Shown: in pieces, positions 9,278 to 18,617 of the stretch
Numbering within the stretch: the first letter of the stretch is position 1
Layout: each line of letters begins with the position of its first letter
DNA from: an uncultured Lachnospiraceae bacterium
GTDB taxonomy: Bacteria; Bacillota; Clostridia; Lachnospirales; Lachnospiraceae
Assembly: GCA_900317555.1 (NCBI GenBank)
Contig: ONHF01000013.1
Span: 57,140-121,139, forward strand
Direction of reading: 5' to 3'
Length of the DNA stretch: 64,000 bases
Notes under the pieces: model-generated
Databases searched by the model: none
Told to the model about the DNA's origin: nothing
The model's input: only the letters and a program-made list of their open reading frames with translations
Made by a program: the position numbers and the translations under genes

Positions 9278-10114
9278 ATGAAAAGACACTTGTTCCTAAT
9301 AACAGCATTTCTACTGGCACTGTTTTTTCTTACAGGTGCTATGTCCATAACCCGAATCCGTGCGGACGCTGCCACTCTCCCCGCAAAACCGGACTGCCGC
9401 ATCACCTATCAGTTTGAAAACGGCGGTGCCTATACGATCGGTCCGGATCTTGCCATGACGATGATGATGACAAATCCGGACGGTTCGTATTACATCGATC
9501 CCGCGACAGGATACTATGTCCTTGATCTGAACAAGATGGACGCCTTTTTCTCGGGGCTTTCATATCTTTATCCTGCCGCCGGAAAAAGCTCGTCCACGTT
9601 CCGCTCAACAAGAGGAGATGTCCTGCAGATCAGCGGCATTCAGCAGTCCGGCTATCTGGACACGGAAGCCGAGAAGAATTATCTTGCGAATGCCATCATG
9701 CTGCAGAAGAAGGAAAAGCATAAACCGCAGGTGACAGCAGGCGGAACCTATATCGAGATCGATATCACAAACCAGAAGCTGTACTATTATGAGAACGGCG
9801 TCTGCCGCGTGGCAACCGATATTGTTACCGGAAACCACCGTCTGCGCAGGGATACGCCGACCGGCGTTTTCAAAGTCCGCGCCAAACAAACCAATGTAAA
9901 CCTTGTCGGTAAAGATTATGTATCTTTCGTAACCTACTGGATGCCAATTGTCGGCAACAGCATCGGTATTCATGACGCATCCTGGAGAAGTAAATTCGGC
10001 GGAAGCATCTATCTGACAAACGGGTCACACGGCTGCATCAACGTGCCGTCTTCTGTAATGAAAGATCTGTTTCCAATGGTAAAGCGGGGAACAACCGTAG
10101 TTGTTTTCCAGTAA
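9278..10114 (+). CDS. Secreted or membrane-anchored L,D-transpeptidase (YkuD domain)
   Basis: Cross-links peptidoglycan stems through a 3-3 bond or attaches proteins, acting outside the membrane. The N-terminus has a signal or anchor segment (LFLITAFLLALFFLTGAMSI). The C-terminal half is a YkuD domain beginning near 'GGTYIEIDITNQKLYYYENG' and ending with the catalytic SHGCINVPSS, with Cys about residue 253. The middle part lacks a clear peptidoglycan-binding repeat, although it resembles the substrate-binding region of clostridial Ldts. Two tandem ATGs exist (9275, 9278); the second has the better spacing from GGAGG (9269-9273). Its position between ilvB and serC suggests no functional link. 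Confidence 0.88.
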   Translation: MKRHLFLITAFLLALFFLTGAMSITRIRADAATLPAKPDCRITYQFENGGAYTIGPDLAMTMMMTNPDGSYYIDPATGYYVLDLNKMDAFFSGLSYLYPAAGKSSSTFRSTRGDVLQISGIQQSGYLDTEAEKNYLANAIMLQKKEKHKPQVTAGGTYIEIDITNQKLYYYENGVCRVATDIVTGNHRLRRDTPTGVFKVRAKQTNVNLVGKDYVSFVTYWMPIVGNSIGIHDASWRSKFGGSIYLTNGSHGCINVPSSVMKDLFPMVKRGTTVVVFQ

Positions 10115-10136
10115 ATAGAAAAGAGGAGTGAATATT

Positions 10137-11216
10137 ATGGGACGTGTTTATAACTTTTCTGCAGGGCCCGCCATGCTGCCGGAAGAAGTGCTCCGGCAGG
10201 CAGCGGATGAGATGCTGGATTACCATGGATCAGGGATGTCCGTGATGGAGATGAGCCACCGCGGAAAAGTTTATGACAAGATCATCAAGGAAGCCGAGCA
10301 GGATTTCCGCGAACTGGTCGGTGTACCTGACAATTACCGCGTTCTGTTCCTGCAGGGCGGCGGCTCCACCCAGTTTGCGATGGTTCCCATGAACCTTACA
10401 AAGAACGGTACGGCAGCATATGTTATCACCGGCAACTGGGCAAAGAAAGCGGCAGAAGAGGCGGAGCGTTATACGAAGGTTGTGCGTGTCGCTTCTTCCG
10501 CGGACAAAAACTACACCTACATTCCGGACTGCAGCGATCTGGATATTCCGGAGGAAGCGGATTATCTGTATATCTGCGAAAACAATACCATTTACGGCAC
10601 CGAATACAAGACGCTGCCCAATACAAAGGGACATGTGCTGGTTGCGGATGTCAGCTCCAACTTTCTGTCACGCCCGATCGATGTTACAAAGTACGGAATG
10701 TTCTTCGGCGGCGTTCAGAAGAACGTAGGCCCCGCAGGCGTAACCATTGCTGTTATCAGGGAGGATCTCATTCGTGATGATCTGCCGGCGTATGTTCCGA
10801 CCATGCTCCGCTATAAGACGCACGCGGACAAAGATTCCCTCTACAACACACCGCCCTGCTATAATATCTATGTCTGCGGCCTTGTTTTCCAGTGGCTCAA
10901 GAAACAGGGCGGCCTTGAAGCCATGGATCAGAGAAACAAGGCGAAAGCAAAGATATTCTATGATTATCTGGATTCTTCTTCTCTGTTCAAAGGAACCGTT
11001 GAACCGAAGGACCGTTCTTATATGAATGCGCCGTTTGTCACGGGTGACAAGGAACTGGACGCGCTGTTTGTCAAGGAAGCCGAAGCGCAGGGACTCGTGT
11101 CTTTAAAGGGGCACCGTACGGTCGGCGGCATGAGAGCGTCGATGTACAACGCAATGCCGGTTGAAGGCGTTGAAAAGCTTGTGGAATTCATGAAGGATTT
11201 TGAAGCCAGACACTGA
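10137..11216 (+). CDS. serC: Phosphoserine aminotransferase
   Basis: PLP enzyme converting 3-phosphohydroxypyruvate and glutamate to phosphoserine. The 359-residue protein opens with the typical RVYNFSAGPAMLP. It has FLQGGGSTQF near residue 75 and the PLP-lysine segment GGVQKNVGPAG with Lys195. The C-terminus has the GGMRASMYNAM motif. The frame extends to a GTG at 10128, but the ATG at 10137 is favoured by GAGGAG eight bases upstream. It is 15 bases from serA, so the first two steps of serine synthesis from 3-phosphoglycerate are encoded together. Confidence 0.96.
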   Translation: MGRVYNFSAGPAMLPEEVLRQAADEMLDYHGSGMSVMEMSHRGKVYDKIIKEAEQDFRELVGVPDNYRVLFLQGGGSTQFAMVPMNLTKNGTAAYVITGNWAKKAAEEAERYTKVVRVASSADKNYTYIPDCSDLDIPEEADYLYICENNTIYGTEYKTLPNTKGHVLVADVSSNFLSRPIDVTKYGMFFGGVQKNVGPAGVTIAVIREDLIRDDLPAYVPTMLRYKTHADKDSLYNTPPCYNIYVCGLVFQWLKKQGGLEAMDQRNKAKAKIFYDYLDSSSLFKGTVEPKDRSYMNAPFVTGDKELDALFVKEAEAQGLVSLKGHRTVGGMRASMYNAMPVEGVEKLVEFMKDFEARH

Positions 11217-11231
11217 GGGGGCGACAGAGCC

Positions 11232-12395
11232 ATGTTCAAATATGCAACATTAAATAACATTGCGGAAGCGGGTCTTGCCCGCTTCGATGAAAACTTTGAA
11301 AAGACCGATGACATCAATGAGGCCCAGGGCATTTTAGTCCGCAGCGCAAAAATGCACGATATGGAGTTTTCCGATAAACTCCTCGCTGTGGCCAGAGCCG
11401 GGGCCGGTGTCAACAACATTCCGCTCGACAAGCTTGCGGAAAAGGGCGTCGTTGTTTTCAACACGCCGGGCGCGAATGCCAACGGCGTCAAGGAACTGGT
11501 TATCGCCGGCATGCTGCTTGCTTCCCGCGATATAACGGAAGGCATTGACTGGGTGCGGTCCAACTGGAATAATCCCGATATTACATCCGATGTAGAGAAA
11601 CAGAAAAAACAATTTGCCGGCACGGAAATCGAAGGCAAAAAGCTCGGTATTATCGGTCTTGGCGCAATCGGTGTTCGTGTTGCGAACGCCGCTGTCTACA
11701 TGGGGATGGATGTTTACGGATACGATCCGTATGTCGTTGTCGAAAACGCATGGCATCTGTCCAGAAAAGTCACCCATGTGACGGACATCAACGAGATCTA
11801 CCAAAACTGTGATATCATCACAATCCACGTGCCCGCGATGGATTCGACCAGAGGATACATCAGCCGGGAAGCCATCGCCATGATGAAAAAGGGCGTCATC
11901 TTCATCAATATGGCAAGAGACGTACTCGTTGATGAAAAAGCCATGATCGAGGCAATCGATGAAGGCAAGGTAAGAAGATATGTTTCCGATTTCCCGAATC
12001 CGACGGTTGCCGGCCACAGAGGCTGCATTACAACACCGCACCTGGGTGCTTCCACAGAAGAATCCGAAACCAATTGCGCGGTGATGGCGGCAGACGAACT
12101 GCAGGATTATCTGGAAAACGGCAATATCACACATTCTGTGAACTACCCGAACATTGACGTCGGCGTATGCCAGCATGCTTCGAGAATTGCCCTCTTCCAT
12201 AAGAACATTCCGAACATGATCACAAAGTTCACGAAAATTACGGGAGAGGAAGGCATCAACGTCGCGGAAATGACGAACAAGTCCAAGGGCAATGTCGCGA
12301 TCACTGTCCTTGATCTGGATACCAGACCATCGGAAGCAGCGATTGAAAAGCTCGGCGCCATTGAAGGCGTTTTCCGCGTCCGCGTCATCAAATAA
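11232..12395 (+). CDS. serA: D-3-phosphoglycerate dehydrogenase
   Basis: NAD-dependent oxidation of 3-phosphoglycerate to 3-phosphohydroxypyruvate, the entry to serine synthesis. The 387-residue short form has an N-terminal substrate domain (GAGVNNIPLDKLAEKGV), a Rossmann motif IIGLGAIGVRVANAA near residue 140, and the catalytic Arg/Glu/His set (NMARDVLVDE, VSDFPNP, TPHLGASTEE). A C-terminal ACT-like domain begins near residue 320 (TKITGEEGINVAEM) and is the expected site of serine feedback. The ATG follows GAGGGGG. A strong hairpin follows the stop. Confidence 0.95.
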   Translation: MFKYATLNNIAEAGLARFDENFEKTDDINEAQGILVRSAKMHDMEFSDKLLAVARAGAGVNNIPLDKLAEKGVVVFNTPGANANGVKELVIAGMLLASRDITEGIDWVRSNWNNPDITSDVEKQKKQFAGTEIEGKKLGIIGLGAIGVRVANAAVYMGMDVYGYDPYVVVENAWHLSRKVTHVTDINEIYQNCDIITIHVPAMDSTRGYISREAIAMMKKGVIFINMARDVLVDEKAMIEAIDEGKVRRYVSDFPNPTVAGHRGCITTPHLGASTEESETNCAVMAADELQDYLENGNITHSVNYPNIDVGVCQHASRIALFHKNIPNMITKFTKITGEEGINVAEMTNKSKGNVAITVLDLDTRPSEAAIEKLGAIEGVFRVRVIK

Positions 12396-12418
12396 TACAG
12401 CGCCCGCTGTTATTGCCG

Positions 12419-12446
12419 CGCCGGCAGGAAAAAACCTGCCGGCGAT
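12419..12446 (+). terminator. Strong GC-rich hairpin between serA and the DUF1015 gene
   Basis: A perfect 10-bp stem CGCCGGCAGG / CCTGCCGGCG around a loop of six A, followed by ATTTAT. The stem is very stable but the T run is poor, so it may be a partial terminator or a processing or stability element that lowers expression of the downstream gene relative to serCA. Confidence 0.55.
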
Positions 12447-12471
12447 TTATAAAACCGGAGAAAAAGCACTT

Positions 12472-13701
12472 ATGGCTGATATCAGACCATTGAAAGCCTA
12501 CCGCCCCGCGCAGGGGTTGGCACAGACAATTGCAGCCCTGCCCTATGATGTTTACACAAGGCAGGAGGCCGCGGAATATGTTAAGGATCATCCCGATTCC
12601 TTTCTTTCGATTGACCGCGCGGAGACCGCCTTTCCGCCGGATGTTGATACTTACGACGACAGAGTGTATAAAAAGGCTGCAGATCTGCTGCACACCCGTA
12701 TTCAAAGAGGCGATTTTATTCAGGATGACAAGCCTTGTTTTTATGTCTACGAGCAGACCTTTCAGGGCCGTACGCAGACAGGAATTGTGGCCTGCGCCAG
12801 CGTCGACGACTATCTAAACGGCGTGATCAGAAGACATGAGAATACCGTGGAAGTGAAGGAAAGGGACAGAATCCGCCACGTCGATGCCTGCGGCGCTCAG
12901 ACAGGACCTGTTTTCCTTGCGTACAGACACAACGAGGATCTCGACAGCCTGCTTTGCGAAGTCAAAAACGCTGCGCCGGTCTACGATTTTGTATCCGAAG
13001 GAGACGTCAGGAACCGTGTCTTTATTATTTCGGACGAAAGGCAGCAGTCAGCGGTACAAGACTGTTTTGCGAAGATTACAAGACTCTACATTGCGGATGG
13101 TCATCACCGCTGCGCTTCCGCGGTAAAGGTTGCCTGTAAGAAGAGAAAAGAACATCCCGATTACACCGGAAACGAGCCGTTCAACTATATCCTCTGTGTC
13201 ATTTTTCCGGATGATCAGCTGCAGATTCTGGATTATAACCGTGTTGTTCTGGGACTTGGAGACCTTGACAAGAGTGAGGTTCTTGTCAAAATCCGCGAAC
13301 GCTTTCAGGCGGTTCCTTATAATACGGTGGCAAGGCCGACAAGGAAGGGCGAAATCGGCATGTTCATCGGCAGGCGCTGGTATATGCTGACCCCGAAGTT
13401 CCGTGTTCCCGCGGATCCTGTCGGATCTCTGGATGTGGAAATTCTGCAGAAGAACATTCTGGAACCGGTATTTCATATAGAAGACCCGAGGACAGATCCC
13501 AAGATCGCTTTTGTCGGCGGAATCAAGTGGACGAAGGTTCTGGAGGAAATGGCGGAGGAAGCGAAAGGCTGCGCGTTCGCAATGTATCCAACCAGCATCC
13601 GCGAGTTGTTTGCAGTTGCCGACGCGGGACGTCTGATGCCGCCAAAATCAACCTGGTTTGAGCCGAAACTCCTTTCAGGGCTTTTCATCCATCCGATCTG
13701 A
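12472..13701 (+). CDS. DUF1015 family protein, serine-operon partner
   Basis: A 409-residue protein of the DUF1015 family, whose function is not established. The open frame runs back to 12292 inside serA, but the ATG at 12472 gives the family's usual start (MADIRPLKAYRP) with GGAG upstream. Recognisable features are PYDVYTRQEA near residue 27, 'RHENTVEVKERDRIRH' near 122 and the hallmark 'YIADGHHRCASAVKV' near 206. The polar and charged clusters suggest a nucleotide- or phosphate-handling enzyme. Members often sit directly behind serC-serA in clostridia, which suggests a role tied to serine or phosphoserine metabolism. That link is context only. Confidence 0.85.
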   Translation: MADIRPLKAYRPAQGLAQTIAALPYDVYTRQEAAEYVKDHPDSFLSIDRAETAFPPDVDTYDDRVYKKAADLLHTRIQRGDFIQDDKPCFYVYEQTFQGRTQTGIVACASVDDYLNGVIRRHENTVEVKERDRIRHVDACGAQTGPVFLAYRHNEDLDSLLCEVKNAAPVYDFVSEGDVRNRVFIISDERQQSAVQDCFAKITRLYIADGHHRCASAVKVACKKRKEHPDYTGNEPFNYILCVIFPDDQLQILDYNRVVLGLGDLDKSEVLVKIRERFQAVPYNTVARPTRKGEIGMFIGRRWYMLTPKFRVPADPVGSLDVEILQKNILEPVFHIEDPRTDPKIAFVGGIKWTKVLEEMAEEAKGCAFAMYPTSIRELFAVADAGRLMPPKSTWFEPKLLSGLFIHPI

Positions 13702-13752
13702 AAGCCGGTATGTGTGTCCTGAAATCCGGAATTAAAATAAATAAATTACAGC

Positions 13753-13781
13753 TTGCCAAACAGCGCACGCTCCTGTATAAT
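13753..13781 (+). promoter_or_regulatory. Sigma-A promoter for tRNA-Thr
   Basis: TTGCCA (13753-13758) and a perfect TATAAT (13776-13781) are separated by the ideal 17 bases, with the tRNA beginning 33 bases downstream. This is the best promoter match I see in the window. Confidence 0.8.
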
Positions 13782-13814
13782 ACAATTCAGTGTCGTGTGA
13801 CACAGATTATATAT

Positions 13815-13887
13815 GCTGGAATAGCGCAGTTGGTAGCGCAACTGATTCGTAATCAGTAGGTCGAGGGTTCAAGTCCCTTTTCCAGCT
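13815..13887 (+). tRNA. tRNA-Thr (anticodon CGT)
   Basis: The cloverleaf folds cleanly. The acceptor stem is GCTGGAA / TTCCAGC with a T discriminator. The D arm uses GCGC pairs around AGTTGGTA. The anticodon stem ACTGA / TCAGT encloses TTCGTAA, giving anticodon CGT for codon ACG. The T arm GAGGG / CCCTT carries TTCAAGT. CCA is not encoded. It has its own promoter upstream and an intrinsic terminator immediately after. Confidence 0.95.
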
Positions 13888-13893
13888 TGGTGG

Positions 13894-13925
13894 AGATCTC
13901 TGACGAACGTCGGAGATCTTTTTTT
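13894..13925 (+). terminator. Intrinsic terminator of the tRNA-Thr unit
   Basis: A 12-bp stem AGATCTCTGACG / CGTCGGAGATCT (one G-T pair) with a two-base AA gap (functionally a larger loop), followed by seven T. It begins seven bases after the tRNA. Confidence 0.88.
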
Positions 13926-13976
13926 ACATTCAGGTGCGCAGAGAACCGGGATACCGGTCAGGTAAGGAGGAATTGC

Positions 13977-15365
13977 ATGGCACAGCTCTGGGGCGGACGG
14001 TTTACCAAGGAAACCGATACGCTGGTTAAAAAATTCAATGACTCTCTGCCGTTTGATAAAAGACTCTGGAGAGAAGATATCGAAGGAAGCATCGCGCATG
14101 CGCAGATGCTCGGGAAACAGAGTATTCTCACCGCAGAGGAGGCTTCCCGCATTGTGCGGGGTCTCAAAGAAATAGCGGAAGACATCGAAAAGGGGAATCT
14201 GCGGTTTACTGATGAATATGAAGATATTCACAGCTTCGTCGAGGCAAAGCTGATCGAAAGAATCGGAGACGACGGCAAAAGGCTGCATACCGGACGTTCA
14301 AGAAACGATCAGGTTGCGTTGGATATGCGGCTCTTTGTGCGCAGCGCCTGCGACACGGTGAACCGTGAACTCAAGGGCCTTCTTTTGACCATTCTCTCCA
14401 TAATGGAGCAGAATACAGAAACATTTATGCCGGGCTTCACCCATCTGCAGAAGGCACAGCCGGTTACGCTTGCACATCATTTCGGTGCTTATTTCGAGAT
14501 GTTCAAAAGAGATACCGGCAGAATCGATGACTGCAGAAAGCGTCTTAACGAATGTCCTTTAGGCGCAGGCGCACTCGCGGGAACAACTTATCCTCTCGAC
14601 CGGGATTATACGGCGCAGCAGCTAGGCTTTGACAGGCCGACTGCCAACTCTATGGATTCCGTTTCTGACAGAGATTACGCGGCAGAGTTTCTCTCGGCGC
14701 TTTCTCTGATTCAGATGCACCTTTCGAGGCTATCCGAGGAAATCATTCTGTGGAATTCCAATGAATACCGCTTTGTTGAGATTGACGACGCGTATTCGAC
14801 CGGGAGCTCGATTATGCCGCAGAAGAAAAATCCGGACGTCGCGGAATTAATCCGGGGCAAAACAGGCCGTGTCTTTGGAGATCTCACGTCTTTATTGACA
14901 ACCATGAAGGCTATTCCGCTTGCCTATGACAAAGATATGCAGGAAGACAAGGAACCGGTTTTTGACAGTTTTGACACAGTATGCCACTGCGTTCACCTGA
15001 TGAGCGGAATGCTCTCGACGATGACGTTCAATCGTGCCATAATGGAGGCAAGCGCGCGCCGCGGATTTACGAACGCGACTGATGCTGCCGATTATCTCGT
15101 AGGCAAAGGAATTGCGTTCCGCGACGCACATGCGATTATCGGCAGAATGGTTCTTTACTGCATTGATCATGGAAAGGCGATTGACGACCTTTCGATGGAT
15201 GAGTTCCACAGCTTCTCGGAAGCTTTTGACAACGATATCTACGACGCGGTGTCCCTGAAAACCTGCGTGGATAAACGACTGACAAAAGGCGCTCCCGGGG
15301 CGCAGGCGATGGAAGAGGAAATCAGAAACGCGAAAGCCTGGCTTGCCGGCCGGCAATGGAGGTAG
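13977..15365 (+). CDS. argH: Argininosuccinate lyase
   Basis: Splits argininosuccinate into arginine and fumarate, the last step of arginine synthesis. The 462-residue protein starts MAQLWGGRFTKETD, as usual for the family. It contains HTGRSRNDQVALD near residue 107, HLQKAQPVTLAHH near 155 and the fumarase/lyase signature GSSIMPQKKNPD with the catalytic serine at about 277. The frame is open from 13887 inside the tRNA; the ATG at 13977 with AAGGAGG is clearly the start. argG is not beside it, and asd follows after three bases. Confidence 0.96.
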   Translation: MAQLWGGRFTKETDTLVKKFNDSLPFDKRLWREDIEGSIAHAQMLGKQSILTAEEASRIVRGLKEIAEDIEKGNLRFTDEYEDIHSFVEAKLIERIGDDGKRLHTGRSRNDQVALDMRLFVRSACDTVNRELKGLLLTILSIMEQNTETFMPGFTHLQKAQPVTLAHHFGAYFEMFKRDTGRIDDCRKRLNECPLGAGALAGTTYPLDRDYTAQQLGFDRPTANSMDSVSDRDYAAEFLSALSLIQMHLSRLSEEIILWNSNEYRFVEIDDAYSTGSSIMPQKKNPDVAELIRGKTGRVFGDLTSLLTTMKAIPLAYDKDMQEDKEPVFDSFDTVCHCVHLMSGMLSTMTFNRAIMEASARRGFTNATDAADYLVGKGIAFRDAHAIIGRMVLYCIDHGKAIDDLSMDEFHSFSEAFDNDIYDAVSLKTCVDKRLTKGAPGAQAMEEEIRNAKAWLAGRQWR

Positions 15366-15368
15366 GAT

Positions 15369-16451
15369 ATGGAAAAATTAAAAGTCGGAGTACTTGGCGG
15401 AACCGGAATGGTCGGTCAGCGGTTTATCCAGATTCTGGAGAACCATCCGTGGTTTGAGGTAAAAGAGATCGCCGCGAGCGCAAGAAGCGCCGGCAAGACC
15501 TACGCGGAAGCGGTAGAAGGACGCTGGAAGCTTGACGAGCCGGTACCGGACTGCGTCAGGGATATCGTCATCCGCGACATTAATGACATTGCGGGCGTGA
15601 CAGAGGATGTCGACTTTGTTTTGTCTGCTGTCAACATGTCAAAGGAGGAAATCCGCAAGATCGAGGAAGCTTACGCAAAGACCGAGACGCCGGTTGTTTC
15701 CAACAACAGCGCGCACCGCTGGACGCCGGACGTACCGATGATTATCCCGGAAATCAATCCGGAGCACGCGGCTGTTATCGAATATCAGAGAAAGCGGCTT
15801 GGAACCAGGAGAGGTTTCATCGCGGTAAAACCCAACTGCTCAATTCAGTCCTATACACCGGCGCTTGCCGCATGGAAGGATTTCGAGCCCTATGAAGTTG
15901 TTGCCTCTACCTATCAGGCAATTTCCGGTGCCGGCAAGACCTTCCGCGACTGGCCGGAAATGAACGGCAATGTTATTCCGTACATTGCGGGTGAGGAAGA
16001 GAAGTCGGAGAAGGAACCGCTCCGGATCTTCGGACATATCGAGAACGGTCAGATTGTGCCTGCCGAAAGTCCTGTCATTGACTGCCAGTGTATCCGTATT
16101 CCGGTTCTGTATGGTCATACGGCAACTGTCTTTGTCCGCCTGAAGAAGGATCCGTCCAAAGAGGAACTGATTGAAAAACTTCGTGAATTCCGAGGCGTTC
16201 CGCAGGATCTGAAGCTTCCGAGCGCGCCGGAGCACTTTATCCAGTACTGCGAGGAAGATGACCGTCCGCAGGTAACAAAAGATGTAAATTATGAAAACGG
16301 TATGGGCGTTTCGATCGGAAGGCTCCGGAAGGATGTCCTTTTCGACTGGAAATTCGTTGGTCTGTCTCATAACACACTGCGCGGAGCAGCCGGCGGCGCT
16401 GTCGAGTGCGCCGAGCTTTTAACAGCACAGGGGTATATCGCCAAGAAGTGA
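15369..16451 (+). CDS. asd: Aspartate-semialdehyde dehydrogenase (archaeal/fungal-like subtype)
   Basis: Reduces aspartyl-4-phosphate with NADPH to aspartate semialdehyde, the branch point to lysine/DAP, threonine and methionine. The 360-residue protein has GGTGMVGQRFIQIL for NADP binding, SNNSAHRW near residue 115 and the nucleophile segment KPNCSIQSY with Cys157. A conserved DCQCIRIPVLYGHTA segment and the C-terminal RGAAGGAVECAELL follow. The pattern resembles the longer archaeal/fungal branch that also occurs in many Clostridia, rather than E. coli Asd. It is only three bases from argH and three from topB, suggesting one transcript. Confidence 0.93.
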   Translation: MEKLKVGVLGGTGMVGQRFIQILENHPWFEVKEIAASARSAGKTYAEAVEGRWKLDEPVPDCVRDIVIRDINDIAGVTEDVDFVLSAVNMSKEEIRKIEEAYAKTETPVVSNNSAHRWTPDVPMIIPEINPEHAAVIEYQRKRLGTRRGFIAVKPNCSIQSYTPALAAWKDFEPYEVVASTYQAISGAGKTFRDWPEMNGNVIPYIAGEEEKSEKEPLRIFGHIENGQIVPAESPVIDCQCIRIPVLYGHTATVFVRLKKDPSKEELIEKLREFRGVPQDLKLPSAPEHFIQYCEEDDRPQVTKDVNYENGMGVSIGRLRKDVLFDWKFVGLSHNTLRGAAGGAVECAELLTAQGYIAKK

Positions 16452-16454
16452 TGC

Positions 16455-18617
16455 ATGGGGAAAGTTGTTTTTATCGCTGAAAAGCCCAGTGTGGCGCAGG
16501 ATTTCGCGAAAGCTTTAAATCTTAAATTCACATCCAGAGACGGGTATCAGGAAGCTGAGAATACCATTGTGACCTGGTGCTTCGGGCACCTCGTCACAAT
16601 GTGTTACCCGGACGCTTATGATCCCAAGATGAAGAAATGGTCTCTCGATACCATTCCCTTCATACCTGATGAATATCGTTATCAGGTGATCGATTCCGCC
16701 AGTACAAAGAAACAATTTAATACCGTCAGAAAGCTGCTGACAGATAAAGAGGTCGATACGATCTATATCTGCACGGACTCGGGACGCGAGGGAGAATATA
16801 TATACCGCCTTGTAGCCGCGCAGGCGGGTGTCAGAGACAAGAAACAGCTGCGTGTCTGGATCGATTCTTTTACGAAGGAAGAAATCCTGCGCGGCATCCG
16901 CGAAGCGAAAGACGACAGCGCATATGACAATATGGGCGCTGCCGCGTATCTGCGCGCGAAGGAAGACTATCTGATGGGAATTAACTTCTCGAGAGCGATG
17001 TCGCTCCGCTACGGTCCGGGAATCCGCGACTTTCTCTCGATGGATCACTGCGTCATCGCGGTCGGCAGAGTCATGACCTGCGTTCTTGGTATCATTGTCA
17101 GAAGAGAGCGGGAAATCCGGGAATTTGTGGAAACGCCGTTTTACAGGGTTATCGGCAGCTTCTCGAAAGATGAGCACGCTGCGGACGGCGCCTTTTTCGA
17201 GGCGGAATGGAACGTATCCGAAGCAAGCCGATATCAGAATTCGCCGCTTTTATACAAAGAGAACGGTTTCCGGAAACGCGAAACTGCAGAAGAGCTGATC
17301 CGCTTTCTGCAGGAAGCGCCGGACGAAGGAGTTGAAGCTCCGGTTGTCCGCGCGGTTTCCCGAAAAAAGGAGACGAAAAATCCGCCCCTTCTGTATAATC
17401 TTGCGGAGCTCCAGAATGACTGCTCGAGATTTTTCAAAATCAGTCCGGATCAGACACTCGATGCCGCACAGACGCTGTACGAGAAAAAGCTGACGACCTA
17501 TCCACGTACAGACGCGCGCGTTCTGTCCAGCGCGGTCGCAAAGGAAATCCAGAACAATCTGAAGGGGCTTTCCACGGTTCCAATGTACCGCCCTTTGATT
17601 CAGGGAATCATCGATCTTGGCAGCTGGAAGACAATCGGCAAAACAAGATACACGAACGACAAGGCAATTACCGACCACTATGCAATCATTCCGACAGGAC
17701 AGGGATTTCAGGCGCTTTCCAGCCTCAGCCAGACCTGTCAGAAAGTTTATGAGCTGATCGTACGCCGCTTTCTGGCGATCTTTTATCCGGGCGCTGTTTT
17801 TGATAAAATGTCCTTGCAGGTGTCTGCTCGTTCGGAACTGTTTCAGGCATCTACACGTGTTCTCCGGGAGCGGGGGTATCTGGACGTGCTGCAGTACTCG
17901 TTCCAGAAGCCTTCTTCTGAAAAGGAGAATTCCAGAAGCGAAGAAGCTTCTGACAAGGAACAGCAGGAGAACAATCCCGCGCTCGAACAGATTCTTCTTT
18001 CCCTGAAAAAAGGTGACCGGCTGCGCGCTCTTCGTTATTCCATCAAAGAAGGCAAAACATCACCGCCCAAGCGCTATAATTCCGGCAGTATGATTCTTAC
18101 GATGGAGAACGCGGGACAGTTTATTGAGGATGACGAGCTGCGCGAACAGATCAAGGGAAGTGGAATCGGAACCAGCGCAACCAGAGCCGGAATTCTGACA
18201 AAGCTTGTGGATAATCAGTATATAAACCTGAACAGTAAAACGCAGATTTACACGCCGACACAGCTGGGAGAGATGATTTATGACGCAGCCTTCCTCGCGC
18301 TCCGGCCGATGCTGGACCCGCGTCTTACCGCGAGCTGGGAAATGGGACTGACCAGGGTCTGCGAAGGTACGACCAGTGAAGAAGAGTACCGGGACAAGCT
18401 GAACAGTTATGTGACACGGCGGACAAATTATATCAAACAGAGTGATTTCAGGGATACGCTGCAGCAGATGTATCAGAGGGACGCGCAGTTTTATCCCAAG
18501 CCGATGCATTTCAAGGCTAAATATTCACATTCCGGCACGCGCTCCGGAAAGAGCGGCACGGCTGGAAAGAATGGCACGAGCGGCCGGAAGAAAGGAGATA
18601 AAAATGGCAGTCAGTGA
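16455..18617 (+). CDS. topB: DNA topoisomerase III (type IA)
   Basis: ATP-independent single-strand passage enzyme. The 720-residue protein begins with FIAEKPSVAQDFAKAL. It has the TOPRIM motif CTDSGREGEYIYR near residue 110 and the catalytic tyrosine in TTYPRTDARVL (Tyr349). The GTSATRAGI motif lies near residue 575. An acidic low-complexity insert lies around residues 490-515, and the tail is Lys/Gly/Ser rich with no zinc fingers. Chromosomal and mobile-element TopB proteins look alike; nothing else here suggests an integrative element. Its end overlaps the next gene by 14 bases. Confidence 0.93.
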   Translation: MGKVVFIAEKPSVAQDFAKALNLKFTSRDGYQEAENTIVTWCFGHLVTMCYPDAYDPKMKKWSLDTIPFIPDEYRYQVIDSASTKKQFNTVRKLLTDKEVDTIYICTDSGREGEYIYRLVAAQAGVRDKKQLRVWIDSFTKEEILRGIREAKDDSAYDNMGAAAYLRAKEDYLMGINFSRAMSLRYGPGIRDFLSMDHCVIAVGRVMTCVLGIIVRREREIREFVETPFYRVIGSFSKDEHAADGAFFEAEWNVSEASRYQNSPLLYKENGFRKRETAEELIRFLQEAPDEGVEAPVVRAVSRKKETKNPPLLYNLAELQNDCSRFFKISPDQTLDAAQTLYEKKLTTYPRTDARVLSSAVAKEIQNNLKGLSTVPMYRPLIQGIIDLGSWKTIGKTRYTNDKAITDHYAIIPTGQGFQALSSLSQTCQKVYELIVRRFLAIFYPGAVFDKMSLQVSARSELFQASTRVLRERGYLDVLQYSFQKPSSEKENSRSEEASDKEQQENNPALEQILLSLKKGDRLRALRYSIKEGKTSPPKRYNSGSMILTMENAGQFIEDDELREQIKGSGIGTSATRAGILTKLVDNQYINLNSKTQIYTPTQLGEMIYDAAFLALRPMLDPRLTASWEMGLTRVCEGTTSEEEYRDKLNSYVTRRTNYIKQSDFRDTLQQMYQRDAQFYPKPMHFKAKYSHSGTRSGKSGTAGKNGTSGRKKGDKNGSQ

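Noticed and set aside
11334-12200. A 288-codon minus-strand frame inside serA
   Set aside because: Fully antisense to a well-supported gene, with no family motif or start signal.
16455-18617. topB as a marker of an integrated conjugative element
   Set aside because: No relaxase, type IV secretion or plasmid genes are present, and it sits in a tight run with argH and asd.
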